From assembly GCA_029378245.1 (NCBI GenBank), contig JARKIF010000067.1, positions 1-64,000 on the forward strand: DNA of 64,000 nucleotides, read 5' to 3'. The translations under genes were made by a program, and so were the position numbers. Each line of letters begins with the position of its first letter. Positions within the stretch are counted from its first letter, which is position 1. Under the pieces are notes generated by a model that had not been told where the DNA came from, made no database searches, and saw only the letters and a program-made list of their open reading frames with translations. The DNA is from Roridomyces roridus (Eukaryota; Basidiomycota; Agaricomycetes; Agaricales; Mycenaceae). Of the stretch, positions 1 through 11,467 are shown piece after piece.

Positions 1-283
1 TGCCTCGAACAAGTGCAGCCGGGGACGCCGACGTGAGTAATTTAAACCCCGCGCAATCTAACCTCCACTGAGCTCGTTGCTTGGTCATTGCGCGTTCTAG
101 GGTTGGCCCAGGTTTCTGATTCCCACCGAATAGATGCTTAGCTTTCGGCACCTGATGTTGCATGCGCATGACGAAACCCACGTCAAGCGGAAGCTGACAG
201 CGATGCGTCGCCGAAGTCAGTTAGTTTGTTAACCTCCGCTACTTATACACGCGGACAATTCTTATCACAGGTAGTCCCGCACG

Positions 284-1519
284 ATGTCCTTCTCCCCCAA
301 CATCACCCACACGGAGCGCTTCAAGGAGGAGGCATGGCTCCAAGGCTCGATGCTCAGCTGCTTGGCCTATGGCATCGAAATGACACTCTTTTTCGTCTGC
401 ACCTACTACTCGCTCCACCGCGAGCCCAAGCCTCAGCGTGGGGGCAGCACTGCTGCTGGTAGTAGTCGCACTCAGCTGGCTGGTGCGCGCCAGATCTACC
501 TCCTCTACTCCACCATCATGTTCCTGCTGGGCACCCTCTACATGTCGGCCAACGCAAAATACCTGTCGCTCTCGTACATCACGAATCGGAACTTTCCGGG
601 CGGCCCGAGCGCTTTCCAGGACAATATGTTGTCCGCCCCTATCGCCATCATGGGGAATGTCTGCTTTGCGGCGATGACTTGGTTGGCCAGTGCACTGATG
701 GTGAGTTGCTCCCACTATGACCGCGAAAAGGAAGCTCACTTCGAGTAGATTTGGCGCTGTGCGGTCGTGTATGCTGATTGCCAATACCCAATGTTCATGA
801 TTCTCTGCCTGCCTTGCACTTTGCTCGGTGTTTCCGTCGGTGTGTCTCCTGCGTCCCTCTTCATTTATCGGTTTTAACGCGACTTTCGGCAGCAATCGGA
901 ACAGTATGGCTCGTCCAAGTATCCGACTCCATGTTCCCCCACCCGGACTTTATCCTTGTCTTCCTGAGCGTCTCCCTCGCTCTCGGAGTCGTCCTCGCGA
1001 TCCTCATCTCCGGCCGCATCCTCGTCGTGCGGCAACAGGTCGCACACACCGGATACAGCTCCCCGTTGACGGGCATGACCGCCATATTGATCGAATCTGC
1101 ATCGATGTACTGCGCCCTCTGCTTGGTCTGCGTCGTCACTATCGCTACCGGCACCCCGTTGTCGAGGTTGTTCTTACAGTCTTTGGGACACGTGCATGTT
1201 GGTTCTTTCCTCATCCATCTAACGTCGTTACAGAATGCTGACTTTGCGTTCAACCGCACAGGCCATCACCACATTCCTCATCATATTCCGGGACACCCGT
1301 GGAGACAGCTGGACGATGGGCACAGTCACGCGGCTCATGCACCCGAGTATGGGATCGACGGACGTCAAGCTCGTGTCTTTTGGTACAAGTCGGGGGACGA
1401 CGTCGCAGCAGCAGGGCGTTTTGGTTACGCGCGAGGTGTATAAAGCTGGGGGTGGGGGTCAAAATTCGAGCGTCAAGGATGTTGTTAGCGAGCGGGGGTC
1501 TTCTTTGAATTTGAAGTAG
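284..1519 (+). CDS. Seven-transmembrane protein of unknown function (basidiomycete orphan family)
   Basis: Four exons by splice consensus and frame: 284-700, 749-839, 893-1197, 1262-1519, giving about 356 residues. The start ATG begins MSFSPN, followed by the EEAWLQG...CLAYGIE pattern that I associate with a large agaricomycete family of 7-TM proteins. Hydrophobic segments are visible around LSCLAYGIEMTLFFVC, IYLLYSTIMFLLGTLYM, IAIMGNVCFAAMTWLA, MFMILCLPCTLLG, FILVFLSVSLALGVVLAIL, YCALCLVCVVTIA and AITTFLIIFR, with a polar Gly/Ser-rich C-terminal tail. The third donor could be at 1192 instead of 1198 (both phase 0). I chose 1198 because it keeps GHVH before AITTFLIIF. No enzymatic or ligand-binding motif is recognised. 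It would lie in a membrane; its role is unknown. Confidence 0.8.
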
Positions 1520-2977
1520 ATGTATGTATATGTAGTATCTTGTAATTGGGATTTCTTGTCGTTGAACTTTGTGTATTTGGACCTTTTTCTGACTCGGCTG
1601 TAAGTCTTGAGCAAGCCGGAGTAATCTGGCTGCCGAGTACGAATCGTGATGCCTCATATGTCGGCAGTCGCCCGGCGATCAGATCAGATCAGATCAAATC
1701 AACTCCTCTATCAGGTCATCCCTCACCTAGGAAATACCGGCACGACTGGTGCAGATCACATCTAACCCCGGCATTAGTGGCAGTAAATCCAATGCGCTCG
1801 ACTCGGTTGGACAGTCGACGGAAGACATTAGTACTATGTTGAATTCCGACCGCCGACGCCCAGCGGCCAAGCTCGGCCAAGCCCTGTGGCTTTTCCATCT
1901 GCCCCGTTTCGTACGTTATTGCGCAGACATCAAATGAATGGTTGAAATCAATTCAGACCCGGACTGACGTCCAACGCACATGGCTTGATGGAAGGCTTCA
2001 ATGGTCGAACCCACACTTGTCAAATGTTCCTGAATGTACAACGGCGTCTCTTGGAACTTGAAAGCCCGGCCCAATGCCCTCTGGTGATTTTGACTGCTTT
2101 GATCATACGGGTCTCTCGCTCTGCCACTAAACCCTGTCAGAAAAATTCGTGTTGGATCGATATACCCATATTCGGCCGTGTGCTCCGGATCCCAGAAGGC
2201 AATCCAAGACTTGAGCTCAAGTTGCGACGAATGGCCAGCCACTGCTTGAATATTAGTACTAGTGCTTCCCAAAGTCCAAAGTGCGAATCTGCGATATCGA
2301 TACTTCAGAAACACTACTCAAATTGAGGTGCCAGATTGTTCCTCCGCCAGTGACGGTGGTATTTGGGCCCCGCTCAACTGGCCTTTGAGCGGCAAAGAAA
2401 TGGGTCGGAGTTCTTCGCAGGGAACAAACACCGTCGATTGAATTCCAAGTTGATTGAAATTGAACTGCGCACGTGAGTGAGGGAGTCGGACCTTTCGATG
2501 GCCGTGAATCATTAGTATGTAGTGAGAAGTAGGTGATCAGTTGTGATCACTGTTGAATGATCGACGTGAGTTGGCTTGATATCGGCGTATCGGCGACCCG
2601 GCGGCGCAGATTGTATGCTCTCTCATTCGAATTTCATCGTAACCAACGGCAATCAAAGTAGAACCACGCCTGTGGGGACGGTCCGGACGACCATCATCAC
2701 CCAGCGGCAATCAAATCGTGATGCCGGTACCCGGCGCACTTTCGGCATGCTTCGGTCTCAGGTATGCGGATTATAGTTTATCGCTACTACACCGCAATAC
2801 AGTCAATGTACACCGCATAGCTCCGCCGACCAGCTGAGATTCCAAATGATGTTCTCAGTCAGTTCATCAATCATCGATGCAGACATTCAGACTTGCCCTG
2901 AATACATAGAGTTGATGGCCATGAAGATCCCAATTCATTACCGAGGCGGATCAGCCTCCAGGACTTGGAAAACAACA
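1520..2977. other. Intergenic, mostly no recognisable gene
   Basis: Contains a short microsatellite of GATCA units around 1677-1700. Also contains the single-stop open frame listed separately at 1916-2512. Nothing else here is recognisable. Confidence 0.5.
1916..2512 (-). pseudogene. Possible decayed ORF of unknown identity
   Basis: On the minus strand one reading frame stays open for 199 codons except for a single in-frame TGA at 2320-2318. The translation has protein-like composition (for example ALWTLGSTSTN and WIAFWDPEHTAEYGY). No family is recognised, and there is no convincing ATG context or intron pattern. It may be a gene remnant with one nonsense mutation, or a chance open frame. 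Confidence 0.25.
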
Positions 2978-3209
2978 TCAGTGGGTACGATCTGAATTTC
3001 TGTGGATTGGTGTCTTCATACCGATTGCTGCATCGTCGTTAATCTCGTTTTCAGTGCTCCTTGAAAGTAAGTCAGTTATGTTATGTGAGAGACGCTGGTA
3101 GTCCGAGAGTAAGTTGAAAGCCTCACTGTCTGATGTGTTGTGGGAGGGCTGTGGTGAACAATGCCATGTAGGCGATGGTGAAGAAGAGGGCAGGCAGGTT
3201 GAAACGCAT
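2978..3209 (-). CDS. Small secreted protein, MRF-LP family member A (54 aa)
   Basis: Two exons on the minus strand: 3209-3127 and 3059-2978. Exon 1 encodes a signal peptide starting MRFNLPALFFTIAYMALF and ending near ALPQHI. The intron is phase 2 and 67 bases long. Exon 2 encodes only about 27 residues, including ENEINDDAA, and has no cysteine. Signal exon, intron phase and position, and a CTTAAATA motif (plus-strand 3261-3268, 52 bases upstream of the ATG) are shared with the genes at 4125, 6268 and 8157. After signal cleavage the mature product would be roughly 30 residues, so a secreted peptide or its precursor. Function unknown. Confidence 0.6.
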
Positions 3210-4124
3210 CTCTCTAAGAGGTGTTTGGGAAATTGGAATACTGGGCAGCGGGGTTGTCTGTATTTAAGGGCCCGCTGAAAGAACGTGATATCAAGCTTCA
3301 ACATCACAATTGAGCTGGCGGAACCAAAACGGAATCAAAGTGAATTATGTATTTGTGAACTGTGCTACCACTCAACGTTGAGGCAACCATCGGGAATACA
3401 AACACATAACCCACGGCACCGGGCGAGGCGCCGGCCTTCCATCCGATCATCAATGTCCCTCGCAATCTCGCAACCTTTGAAAAAGTAGAGGTTGTGGTAA
3501 TTCTCGGAGTTGAGACCTGCCGCACAAGTTCCGATGTCCACGATCATATGGTCGGCAGGCAACTGTTCTGAATGGGAGTGTTGAAGAATGCACGGCTGTA
3601 ACCATTATCCCAAGTATTCTCGGTTGCTAGGCCACTCGGCCCGCGCGGCGGGAAACAGACTTGATACTAGTAACTACAGTCAGCTAGTAGCCCTAGCCCC
3701 TGAGTAGAGTAGTAGACGGTGTATTAAATGGAAACGACAGCTGGATCCCGACCGGGAATTGTCGTTGATGAGCCGCAGCACTTACTCCAAAGTACTTATT
3801 CCTGTTGGTTAGTATCCGAAAGGACCTCTGTGAGACTCTCCCGATTTTTCCATCCATTCAGTAGTGCAGGGAACTGAATTCCATGTATTCCTATCAAGGG
3901 ACAGCTTTGGAACACAGCCGGATGCCAGTGCCTTTCAGTTTGAACTGAGTCTCGGTTCAAAAGGGTATTTTCAACACGGCCAACATCGACGATAGCCGCC
4001 GACCGGGAAGAATACAACACACTTAATATTGGCGGTTGAACTCTGCTGTGTTCCTTAAATACGGGCTGGTACCTTCAAGCCGATTATCCAGAACTGCCGG
4101 TCACTTCCTCCCAGAGCTATCCAA
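3210..4124. other. Intergenic between two small secreted-protein genes
   Basis: Holds the divergent upstream regions of the genes starting at 3209 (minus) and 4125 (plus). CTTAAATA-type motifs lie at 3261-3268 (reverse) and 4054-4061 (forward). No other coding signal is seen. Confidence 0.5.
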
Positions 4125-4331
4125 ATGCGCTTCCATCTGCCTACCATCTTCTTCACCGCTGCCTGTATGGCATTGCTGGGCAATGCCCTTCCACTACACA
4201 TCCGGTCAGCTCTTTCTACTCTGCAGGCAAAATTGTTCTGACACGCCTTCTGAAGAGACGTCAATGAGATCAACGCTGATGCGACGATTAGTACGTCACC
4301 CTCGGAATGGGCAGAAATTTTGCTCTACTGA
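4125..4331 (+). CDS. Small secreted protein, MRF-LP family member B (51 aa)
   Basis: Two exons: 4125-4204 and 4256-4331, with a 51-base phase-2 intron whose donor (GTCAGC) is weak. Exon 1 encodes the signal peptide MRFHLPTIFFTAACMALLGNA. Exon 2 encodes about 24 residues containing NEINADAT, resembling NEINDDAA of the 3209 gene and QINADANA of the 8157 gene. A CTTAAATA motif lies 64 bases upstream. Mature peptide would be about 30 residues and has no cysteine. The gene is divergent from the copy at 3209. Function unknown; the weak donor leaves some doubt that it is expressed. Confidence 0.55.
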
Positions 4332-6065
4332 AACTTCCTGATATTGAAGCTACGGAGACGAAGCCTCCCCGGCGTTAGCAAGTAGTGACTGTGCCAACGA
4401 CGATGGCATCCCATCCAGGTCGACAAAGAGGACACTTGTGATTTAGAGTTAGATTGATGGCCTGGGACTGGACCGAGGTCCGAGATAGACTGATCTCTGT
4501 AGTAGTGAATGGAAAAGGGTTCTACGCGTTCTACGCGACATCAGAACACGGTTCATCCTCCTCCGGGTGCCTGCTACCAACCAGCACCAGCCAAGCGATG
4601 CCGAGCACTCCCGCTTTGTATCATGGCCGCTGCCGGCCATATTGCTGCAATATTCGTGATCACATCAGTCAAAGTTCCACTTGCGTACTTTCCGCCTCAC
4701 ACGTGCCGCTCGATATGGGAATTTGATGAAGGCAGTGTTGCTGTGCAACGTCGGCAGCCGTGATCTCATCACACGGCAAAGACAGACAAAATCTGGCCAA
4801 GTCCATTTACAGTCTACACAACGGTATCAAAAACTTAGAAAGAGGGTTGTGTACCACAGAGAGAGGGGGGGAGAAGCTCATTGAGTCACATATTAAGCAT
4901 ACAAAAGCGGGTATCCTAAGGAAGCGAGAGGAAAGGCCAATCGGGACACCACCGACGGTGACAGAGGCAAGGTAAGGGATACGCGGCGTGCGGGCGAGTG
5001 GGCGAGTGTAGGGGTTGGTCAAGTGGGGTGCGACAAATCACCAGCCTGGCGTGGGCGAGTCTGCGAACGGGAGAGCGTGGATTTGGGCGGGTATAGGCGT
5101 GCACAGGGGTAACGCGTGCGGGCGGATAGGTGTGCGGCGGGTCCAGCGACGTGCAAGATGAGATCGGTGCAGGCAGCTCTGGGCGCGTATGCGACTTGTA
5201 TGCGACTGCGAGACAACAAGGTGAGAGGTTACAGATGACGACTCACGAGTCACCTGGTGAGTCAGAGCGAAGAGCGTGCAGGGTCACTAAGCGCAGTCGC
5301 GCAAGCGCTTGTATTGCTCGTCGGAATCAGTGCCCTGTCAGAGTGCATTTCAACCCATCAACCCAGAGCCCAGGAGTGTCCTCGTGCGATCCGTTTGCTC
5401 GTCAAATAAGCATCGGCGGTTCCCGGAAGATACGGTCCACTGCTTGTCGATTCAACAAACCTTTGATGATCTCGGTTCATGAGACTGCGCATGGCCAATT
5501 CAACTTGTAGGCCGAGTTCCGGACTGATGAAGGCAGATTTTGCTGTTGAAACAAGGTTCATCTGAATGTCCCACTCTAACGAAAATCACCCGGAATTCAG
5601 ATCATAGATGAGCTCGAACATTGCTGCCGGACGAGAATCGAACCATGGGAATCTTGGCAAACGGACAACGGACTACAACTGACTGATCAAACTTCTATCA
5701 ACACAGATAAGAGACTACATCCAGGTCCTCAGAAGCCAGCATGATGCATCACGATGTTTTATCTGCTTGATAGCATGCAAGGAAACTTGATTCAGTACGC
5801 ACCAGGCTCAGATTCCGACGAGGAGGTATTAGGCTCACACTCTCAGCACACACGGGTCTTTTTAATGTAAAAAGGAGAAGCCATAACATTCAAACGATGA
5901 GCCACATCCGCCAAAACAGTCAGAATACATGAATAAATCTCCCCCTCCGTGAAACTGAAACACCAGCTAATTCATAATATCCCTCCGGTCCCTTGATGTT
6001 GTACAAATATTCAACGACGAGGCGGGCAGTCCTCGGTGGCTTGAACGTAATTGTTAGCCCATGAT
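4332..6065. other. Intergenic, no gene recognised
   Basis: Only short overlapping open frames are present, none with recognisable motifs. A G-rich stretch lies around 4920-5160. A tRNA-like fragment near 5630-5680 does not fold properly (see rejected items). Confidence 0.5.
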
Positions 6066-6268
6066 CTATGACCAAAGACGAAAAGAAAACTCCCTGAGTT
6101 CAGCGGCGTCGATGAGCTCGACGCCCTCCGCACGGCTAGAATGCGTTAGACGGGGCCGGGTTCAGAGGAGACGAAATCCTACCGAGCGCCGCACGGGGTG
6201 GGGGTGGCCTGAGCGAACAGTGCCATGCAGGCAATGGTGAAGAAGAGGGTGGAGATGTGGAAGCGCAT
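6066..6268 (-). CDS. Small secreted protein, MRF-LP family member C (51 aa)
   Basis: Two exons on the minus strand: 6268-6183 and 6135-6066, with a 47-base phase-2 intron (GTAGGA donor, CTAG acceptor). Exon 1 encodes MRFHISTLFFTIACMALFAQA, near-identical to the signal exons at 3209 and 4125. Exon 2 encodes about 22 residues including GVELIDAAEL and ends FRLWS. A CTTAAATA motif (plus-strand 6325-6332) lies 57 bases upstream. One cysteine follows the likely cleavage site. Signal peptide conserved, mature part almost wholly different from its relatives. Function unknown. Confidence 0.6.
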
Positions 6269-6562
6269 TTTTGTGGGCTTGAGAGTTTTGGGAAGGGACT
6301 GAGGATTCTGTGGTTGTGCGCCGCTATTTAAGCAGTCCGGGATGTTTATTTCGAGGCTATCCCCGGCCTCCACTGCACGATTACCTTGATGGAAAGAATT
6401 AACATATTGGTAAATTATGCTTGAACTGCGGAGGGCCACGGATCGCGCGAGAAACCATACACATGAATCGCATAATCTTGGCATCACATGTTATCGGGCC
6501 CACCCTGATGGAGCGATAGAAAAACCAGCAAATCAGTGTTCTTCCCGTCCATCTTGTGTTCA

Positions 6563-6832
6563 TCAGAAGTGAGTTTGACACGAACAGCCCTGGAAGAAGA
6601 ACAATTCAGTCGTGGTTGTAGATGTGATACGAGCAGCGAAGCACTCTTTCAGTAGATCCAGCTGCTCCCAGGTGGGCCGTGGCATGCAGAGCATATCGTT
6701 GAAGATGATGGAGCACAGGAGCCGCTTTCGGTAGACCTTGAGGAGGTGGCGCTGGATGTCGAGGACGATGTCGCCGTCGGAAAACCAGAGCTGCTTGGCT
6801 TGAGGGGCACGCGGAGGCTTGAAAGAGGTCAT
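6563..6832 (-). pseudogene. Truncated BTB/POZ-domain fragment
   Basis: The minus-strand frame reads LWFSDGDIVLDIQRHLLKVY then IIFNDMLCMPRP. This resembles the start of agaricomycete BTB domains (LWF-DG-IVL ... F-V-R ... VF-DMF--PQP). The similarity breaks off after about 60 residues and the frame ends in low-complexity sequence. No continuation of a BTB protein is seen downstream, so I call it a truncated remnant. Complete BTB proteins act as substrate adaptors or dimerisation modules; this piece is too short to be one. Confidence 0.45.
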
Positions 6833-7170
6833 CGTAGAAGATCAGCATGTCTGAGACGCACCGCCGCTTTTAGGCGGGCGCAAAGTCGTCGAGGTTGACG
6901 GTCATGGCGGAGAGACAAAAAGAGATGATGTGACCGTGCGTGACACTCCTCAATCTGCGTAAACAACACGAACAATTCCGAAACCACGTACATTCTAGTC
7001 GGAGATTTTTAGCTTCCACGAGTCACAGGCCCATGATGATCATGAGGGAACAAGACATGCAAAAAAACAACAGAAGCCGTGGATGACATACGTAACTCGC
7101 TTGATGAGGCGCCGGCCGCGTCGGCTGGCAGTGCTCGGCACGGATTCGGTTGCACCCAGTGAGGCTTTCG

Positions 7171-7480
7171 AGGCAAGAGCTGGCAGATCAGCTGATCCGC
7201 GACACTGATTGTTTGTTTCCCACGGACCCCCCCCTTCCTAAACGAGATGCACCTCCGTGAAGTCCGTTAGCTCCGTCCCTCAGCAACAGCCTTCCTCAGT
7301 CTCCGAGCCTCACTTGTGCCTACTGGGTGCTCCCACCCTGGTCTGAACCCATCCGTGTCAACTTGGCACTCAACCCACACATCTTTTCGCAATTCTTGGC
7401 GCGGTTTGTGTTTTTCCCATCAAATCACAACCAACCGGAGCTATCAACAATATGTCACGGATCAACTGATTTGCCAGCTC
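7171..7480. repeat. Dispersed repeat, copy 1 (partner at 30155-30445)
   Basis: About 300 bases resemble 30155-30445 in the same orientation. Shared landmarks are the GATCAGCTGATCCGCGACACTG-like start, an ACCTCCGTGA...CCGTTA-CTCCGT block, and CCGGAGCTATCA followed by GTCACGGATCA. The copies are diverged and have small indels. Neither encodes a recognisable protein. It may be a piece of an old transposon or an ancient segmental duplication. Confidence 0.5.
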
Positions 7481-8156
7481 TTGTTTCGAGGACAAGTTTT
7501 TTTTTTCACTTTCGGTGTTGGCAAGATGACGGGTGGGACTGCACTTTGACGGGCAGATAATTCTCAGAAGCTTAAATCCAAACTGGTTCATTTCGCGAAT
7601 CCTTTCAAGTTCCCACAAATGGGTGTGATATCCTCCAGTCCGTGAGCTGTGGACATTCCTGATCAGACCTGCACATGGGCGAGAAGCTGAATCCACATGT
7701 CCATCTTTCTACTGCGAGCAACCTCTGCTTCCTGCATCAGAACTCGTTGATTTTCGAACTGAAGTCGGAAGCCGAATGCGGCCCGCCGGCATTGATCGCC
7801 GAGTTTACCGATAACCAGAGTTTCCCGTTCGACGATTAGGCAACTGCCATCCCTCAATATGTACTCACGTCCGCGGCTAAGGATGCAGAGTTGAAGTTAC
7901 AAACCGGCAGCTCTTGTTGGAAACTCCTGATCCTTCTGAGGTTCTTGAGCCAATTCAAATGTGGGATGTCGATACCATCCCGTGGTAGCATTCACGTCCA
8001 CTGTGTGATTTTTTGAATCTTTTCAATATATTCGAGCAATGAAGGTGTAATGGTCAATGCATGGTTGCTCGACGTTCAACATCGGAAGCTATCTCCCTCC
8101 CTCCTTAAATACCGCCCAAACCTACCCTACCCTCCAAACCATCCCCCAGAGTCTCA
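7481..8156. other. Intergenic, no gene recognised
   Basis: Only unrecognised short open frames. The upstream region of the next gene, with CTTAAATA at 8104-8111, lies at its right end. Confidence 0.5.
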
Positions 8157-8452
8157 ATGCGCTTCACTCTGCCTTCCCTCCTCCTGACCGTTGTCTACAT
8201 GGCTCTGCTCACCAACGCCCTCGTCACGCGGTAAGTGCACACCGACTCCATGCGCCAATTCCCTGTCTTATACGAACCTTCTGCTCCAGGCAAATTAATG
8301 CCGATGCCAATGCACCAACTGATATCAGCGCCGACGCGGGAATTGGCAAGTACCAAGACTGCAACTTCGAGAAAAGCACTGAATTTGTGTTCAAGGATCG
8401 GAGCGCGCTCCTCCCCGTTGATCAGACCGATGTAATTACACTCGAGAGTTGA
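8157..8452 (+). CDS. Small secreted protein, MRF-LP family member D (78 aa)
   Basis: Two exons: 8157-8230 and 8290-8452, with a 59-base phase-2 intron with a good GTAAGT donor and CCAG acceptor. Exon 1 encodes the signal peptide MRFTLPSLLLTVVYMALLTNA. Exon 2 begins QINADANAPTDISADAG, then has a single cysteine and an acidic C-terminus ending VITLES. A CTTAAATA motif lies 46 bases upstream of the ATG. This is the longest and best-spliced member of the four-gene group. No homology outside the group is recognised; it is a candidate secreted effector-like or signalling peptide, which is inference. Confidence 0.65.
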
Positions 8453-9858
8453 ATATCTTGCGAAATGATGATAATGATGAGTCGGGAAATAAGCCGAATG
8501 CAAGCGGAATGAGTGGACTTTGTGCCGGTCCAGGCAGTTTGAACACAACCCGCCGTTTGTGATGCGAATGATCGAATCACATCGAAAACGGCATCGTGCT
8601 CAACTATCACAACAAGCGGCTGCTCAGTTATCGTGAGGGTTGCTCGCGGAAGCAGGATGCACCTAGATGTTTCCAAATGTATGCCGGGATGAACGGCAGT
8701 CTGAGCTCCTCGGGCAAGTGAACAAGGATCAAATTCTGCCGAAAGTGGGGCAGATGGTGGATATCGGTCCCCAGGGCGGCCTAGCTCCAAGCGCCGAGGG
8801 TGTTCCGGACTTCCGGTGTACTCCGCTCCAAGGCCGACAGACAAACACGTCAGATAGGTACCCTTCCCATTTGCTTCCCATCTACGCTCAAACTACAGCA
8901 ATATATCAAAGCGTGAAATAGCAAGCCCAAACCGGTATCTTCTAATTCCTTTTTGAGGCCGAAGGGCTTCGTCATCGCTAGGGATATTCCCGCCGGCACA
9001 GGCTGAGTCCTAGGGTAACCAGGCAAGTCAGTGTATAGATACTTCCTCGGAACCGGTGCTCAAACGCTCATACTCGTACTTGCCATTTAAGGAATGAACA
9101 GTAGGTGTTCTCAGGGTGTAAGAGCGTCCCAGATGTGAGTTGGACGCCACCAGAAACAACCCTCGTTTTCAGTCTTGATTTCGATCCCGCTGTCGAGATG
9201 GGCTCACATTGCAATGTCTCTCAAGGTACGAGCGCGAGACGAACGGAACTGCAGCCCCAGTCAGTCTGGATTTTAATTCCACTCAAGTGGAAATGGACTC
9301 ACGCCGCAGTAGGGTCCGAGAAATGGCGCGTCTCGCATGCAGAAGACAAAATTGAATCATAAATGAATTCATTTACGCAGAACTCGCAAGTAGGATGGGA
9401 ACTGACCCGTGGAACTTGAAGATCAGGTTCCTGGCAGCCGTGGCCAGTTGCGCAAGACGCGTGGATAAGTCAAATCAGAACGTCGTTCGACGACGTCGAC
9501 GTCCCTCGAGAGCAAGACCCACCTGAGTGAAAAATGGTCGCCCGCCCGCGGTGATGTTTGCCACACGTTTGAACCCAAGAATATCTGCGCGTCAAGTGAT
9601 GCTGTGGTTCAACGTTGTAAAAATCGTATTCCACCAAATCCGCGCAGTGGCCGCGCGGGGTGGCAGACAGCTGTCTGCGAGGACTCCAGAGTGAGCTCAC
9701 CGCACCGTACAAGGGCAAGATGCAAGGTACACATCCCACCTTCATTTATCCCAACGCGCGGCTCGAGCGGCCCTCAACGCGTATAAAATCTTGCGCGTCG
9801 TCGACAATTCTCCAGCATCCCAGCTCCAGTTCCACACAAGTTCAAGAAATCTCCTCTA
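8453..9858. other. Intergenic, upstream region of the His/Gly-repeat gene
   Basis: No gene recognised. A TATAAAA motif at about 9781-9787 lies some 75 bases upstream of the ATG at 9859 and probably is its core promoter. Confidence 0.5.
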
Positions 9859-11113
9859 ATGCGGTTCTCTTCTGCTTTACTCGCTTCGCTCATCGCGGTA
9901 CTCTCGGTCTCCTCCGAGGCCTTCGCGGGGGACTCACACCGCGGCAAGGTAATGAAATTGTCGACGTCGAACGCTGTTTGCTGACATTTATTGGCCGAAG
10001 GACGACTGCAACCCGTGCGAGTACCGCAACTCGTACATCAGGGGCAAGACCTTCCGGGAGCCCTTCTGCCCTAGCACCCGCACGCTTGTGGGCGAGCTTT
10101 GCTGCATAATCGAGCGCGCCCTCGACGGTCGTGGCCACGACGGCTACCACGATGGCAAGAAGCACAAACACGGCAAGGAGCACGACCATGACCGCGACGG
10201 GAAACACCATGGAGTTTATGCTCGTGGGGATGATGGGTACGGGAAGGAGAAGCACGGACACGAGCATGAACACGGCCACAAGGAGAAGGGGCACGAGCAT
10301 GGGAAGCAAGGAGAGCATGACGGGTATGGGCGCCGTGGTGATGATGATGACTATGGGCGCGACGGAAAGGGCAAAGACAAGGATCACGGCGACCATGGCA
10401 GGAAGGGAAAGGGTGACGAGCATGGAAAGGACAAGGATCACGGCAAGCACGGTGGGTACCGCCGCGGTGAAGATGAATATGGGCACGACGGCAAGGATAA
10501 GGGTCACAAAGGGCATGATGGGCATGATGGGAAGGACAGGGACCACGGCCATGGCAAGGGCGGTGAGCACGGTCACCAGGGAGGTCACGGTGGCTACCGC
10601 CGCGGTGAAGACGAATACGGGCACGACGGCAAGAATGAGGGTCACCACGGGCACGATGGGAAGGACAGGGACCATGACCGTGACCACGGAAAGGGCGGTG
10701 AGCATGGTCACCACGGCGGTCACGGTGGGTACCGCCGCGGTGGAGAAGGGTACGGACACGACGGCAAGGACGAGGGTCGCCACGGGCATGATGGGAAGGG
10801 CAAGGAGCACGAGCATGGCAAAGGCGGCGAGCATGGTCACAACGGCGGTCACGGTGGGTACCGCCGCGGTGGAGAAGGGTACGGACACGACGGCAAGGAC
10901 GAGGGTCGCCACGGGCATGATGGGAAGGGCAAGGAGCACGACCATGGCTACGGCGGCGAACACGGCAAGGGCGGCGAGCATGGGCAGCACGGTGGCTACC
11001 GTCGTGGTGGAGAGGAGTATGGGCATGGCAACGAGCACAAGGGCCACGGTGATCACAACAAAGGCCACGAGCACGGCAAGGATGGACACCGCGAGCACGG
11101 CTACGGCTGGTAA
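9859..11113 (+). CDS. Secreted Cys-domain protein with His/Gly-rich tandem repeats (400 aa)
   Basis: Two exons, 9859-9948 and 10001-11113. Exon 1 is a signal peptide (MRFSSALLASLIAVLSVSSEAFA). Exon 2 opens with the five-cysteine domain shared with the genes at 15715, 22241, 26907, 52687 and 60985: C-x2-C, then FREPFC, then VGELCC (spacing C-x2-C-x16-C-x10-CC). The remaining 300-plus residues are Gly, His, Lys, Asp and Glu, arranged as about five repeats of roughly 45 residues, each marked by GGYRRG-E-YGHDGK (DNA landmarks near 10451, 10588, 10724, 10853, 10988). Two neighbouring repeats (about 10724-10852 and 10853-10980) are nearly identical in DNA. Such His density suggests metal binding or pH-dependent behaviour outside the cell; this is inference. 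It lies 354 bases upstream of an F-box gene on the same strand. Confidence 0.75.
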
Positions 11114-11467
11114 ATTTCAAGTTTGTCTCTCCCAGCGCTGGCTTTTGTTCCAAGACATCTTGTACTAATCTGTAACTTCTTTGTATCTGCTGTTTGTAAA
11201 TTAACCTTGTGACACGTCCAGTCGGAAGAGCGAGTATAGCCACAGGTAGCTTGAAGACATTGAGAGAGCTTGTGGGTCCTTGAGAGTGGAGTACCTCCGG
11301 GAGAACGAGCCAAACCCGATTCGATGGCCAAGTGGCAGCTGCTTCACAAAAGGACCAGTGGCAGTATGGCACGCGGGAGAGGCAGACTGAGTGGCATGAT
11401 TGTGGAAGGGAAAGAGTGTACGGATCAATTCCGAATCCCGATCATTGACGGCTCTCCTTTCGCCACC

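Noticed and set aside
5620..5700. tRNA-like fragment on the minus strand (GGTTCGATTC near 5640)
   Set aside because: The T-stem does not pair properly and no acceptor or anticodon stems can be formed around it.
9890..11372. Long minus-strand ORFs with hydrophobic Val/Leu or Arg/His repeats opposite the His-rich gene
   Set aside because: Antisense shadows of the tandem repeats; no start context or conserved domain, while the plus strand has the signal peptide and shared Cys domain.
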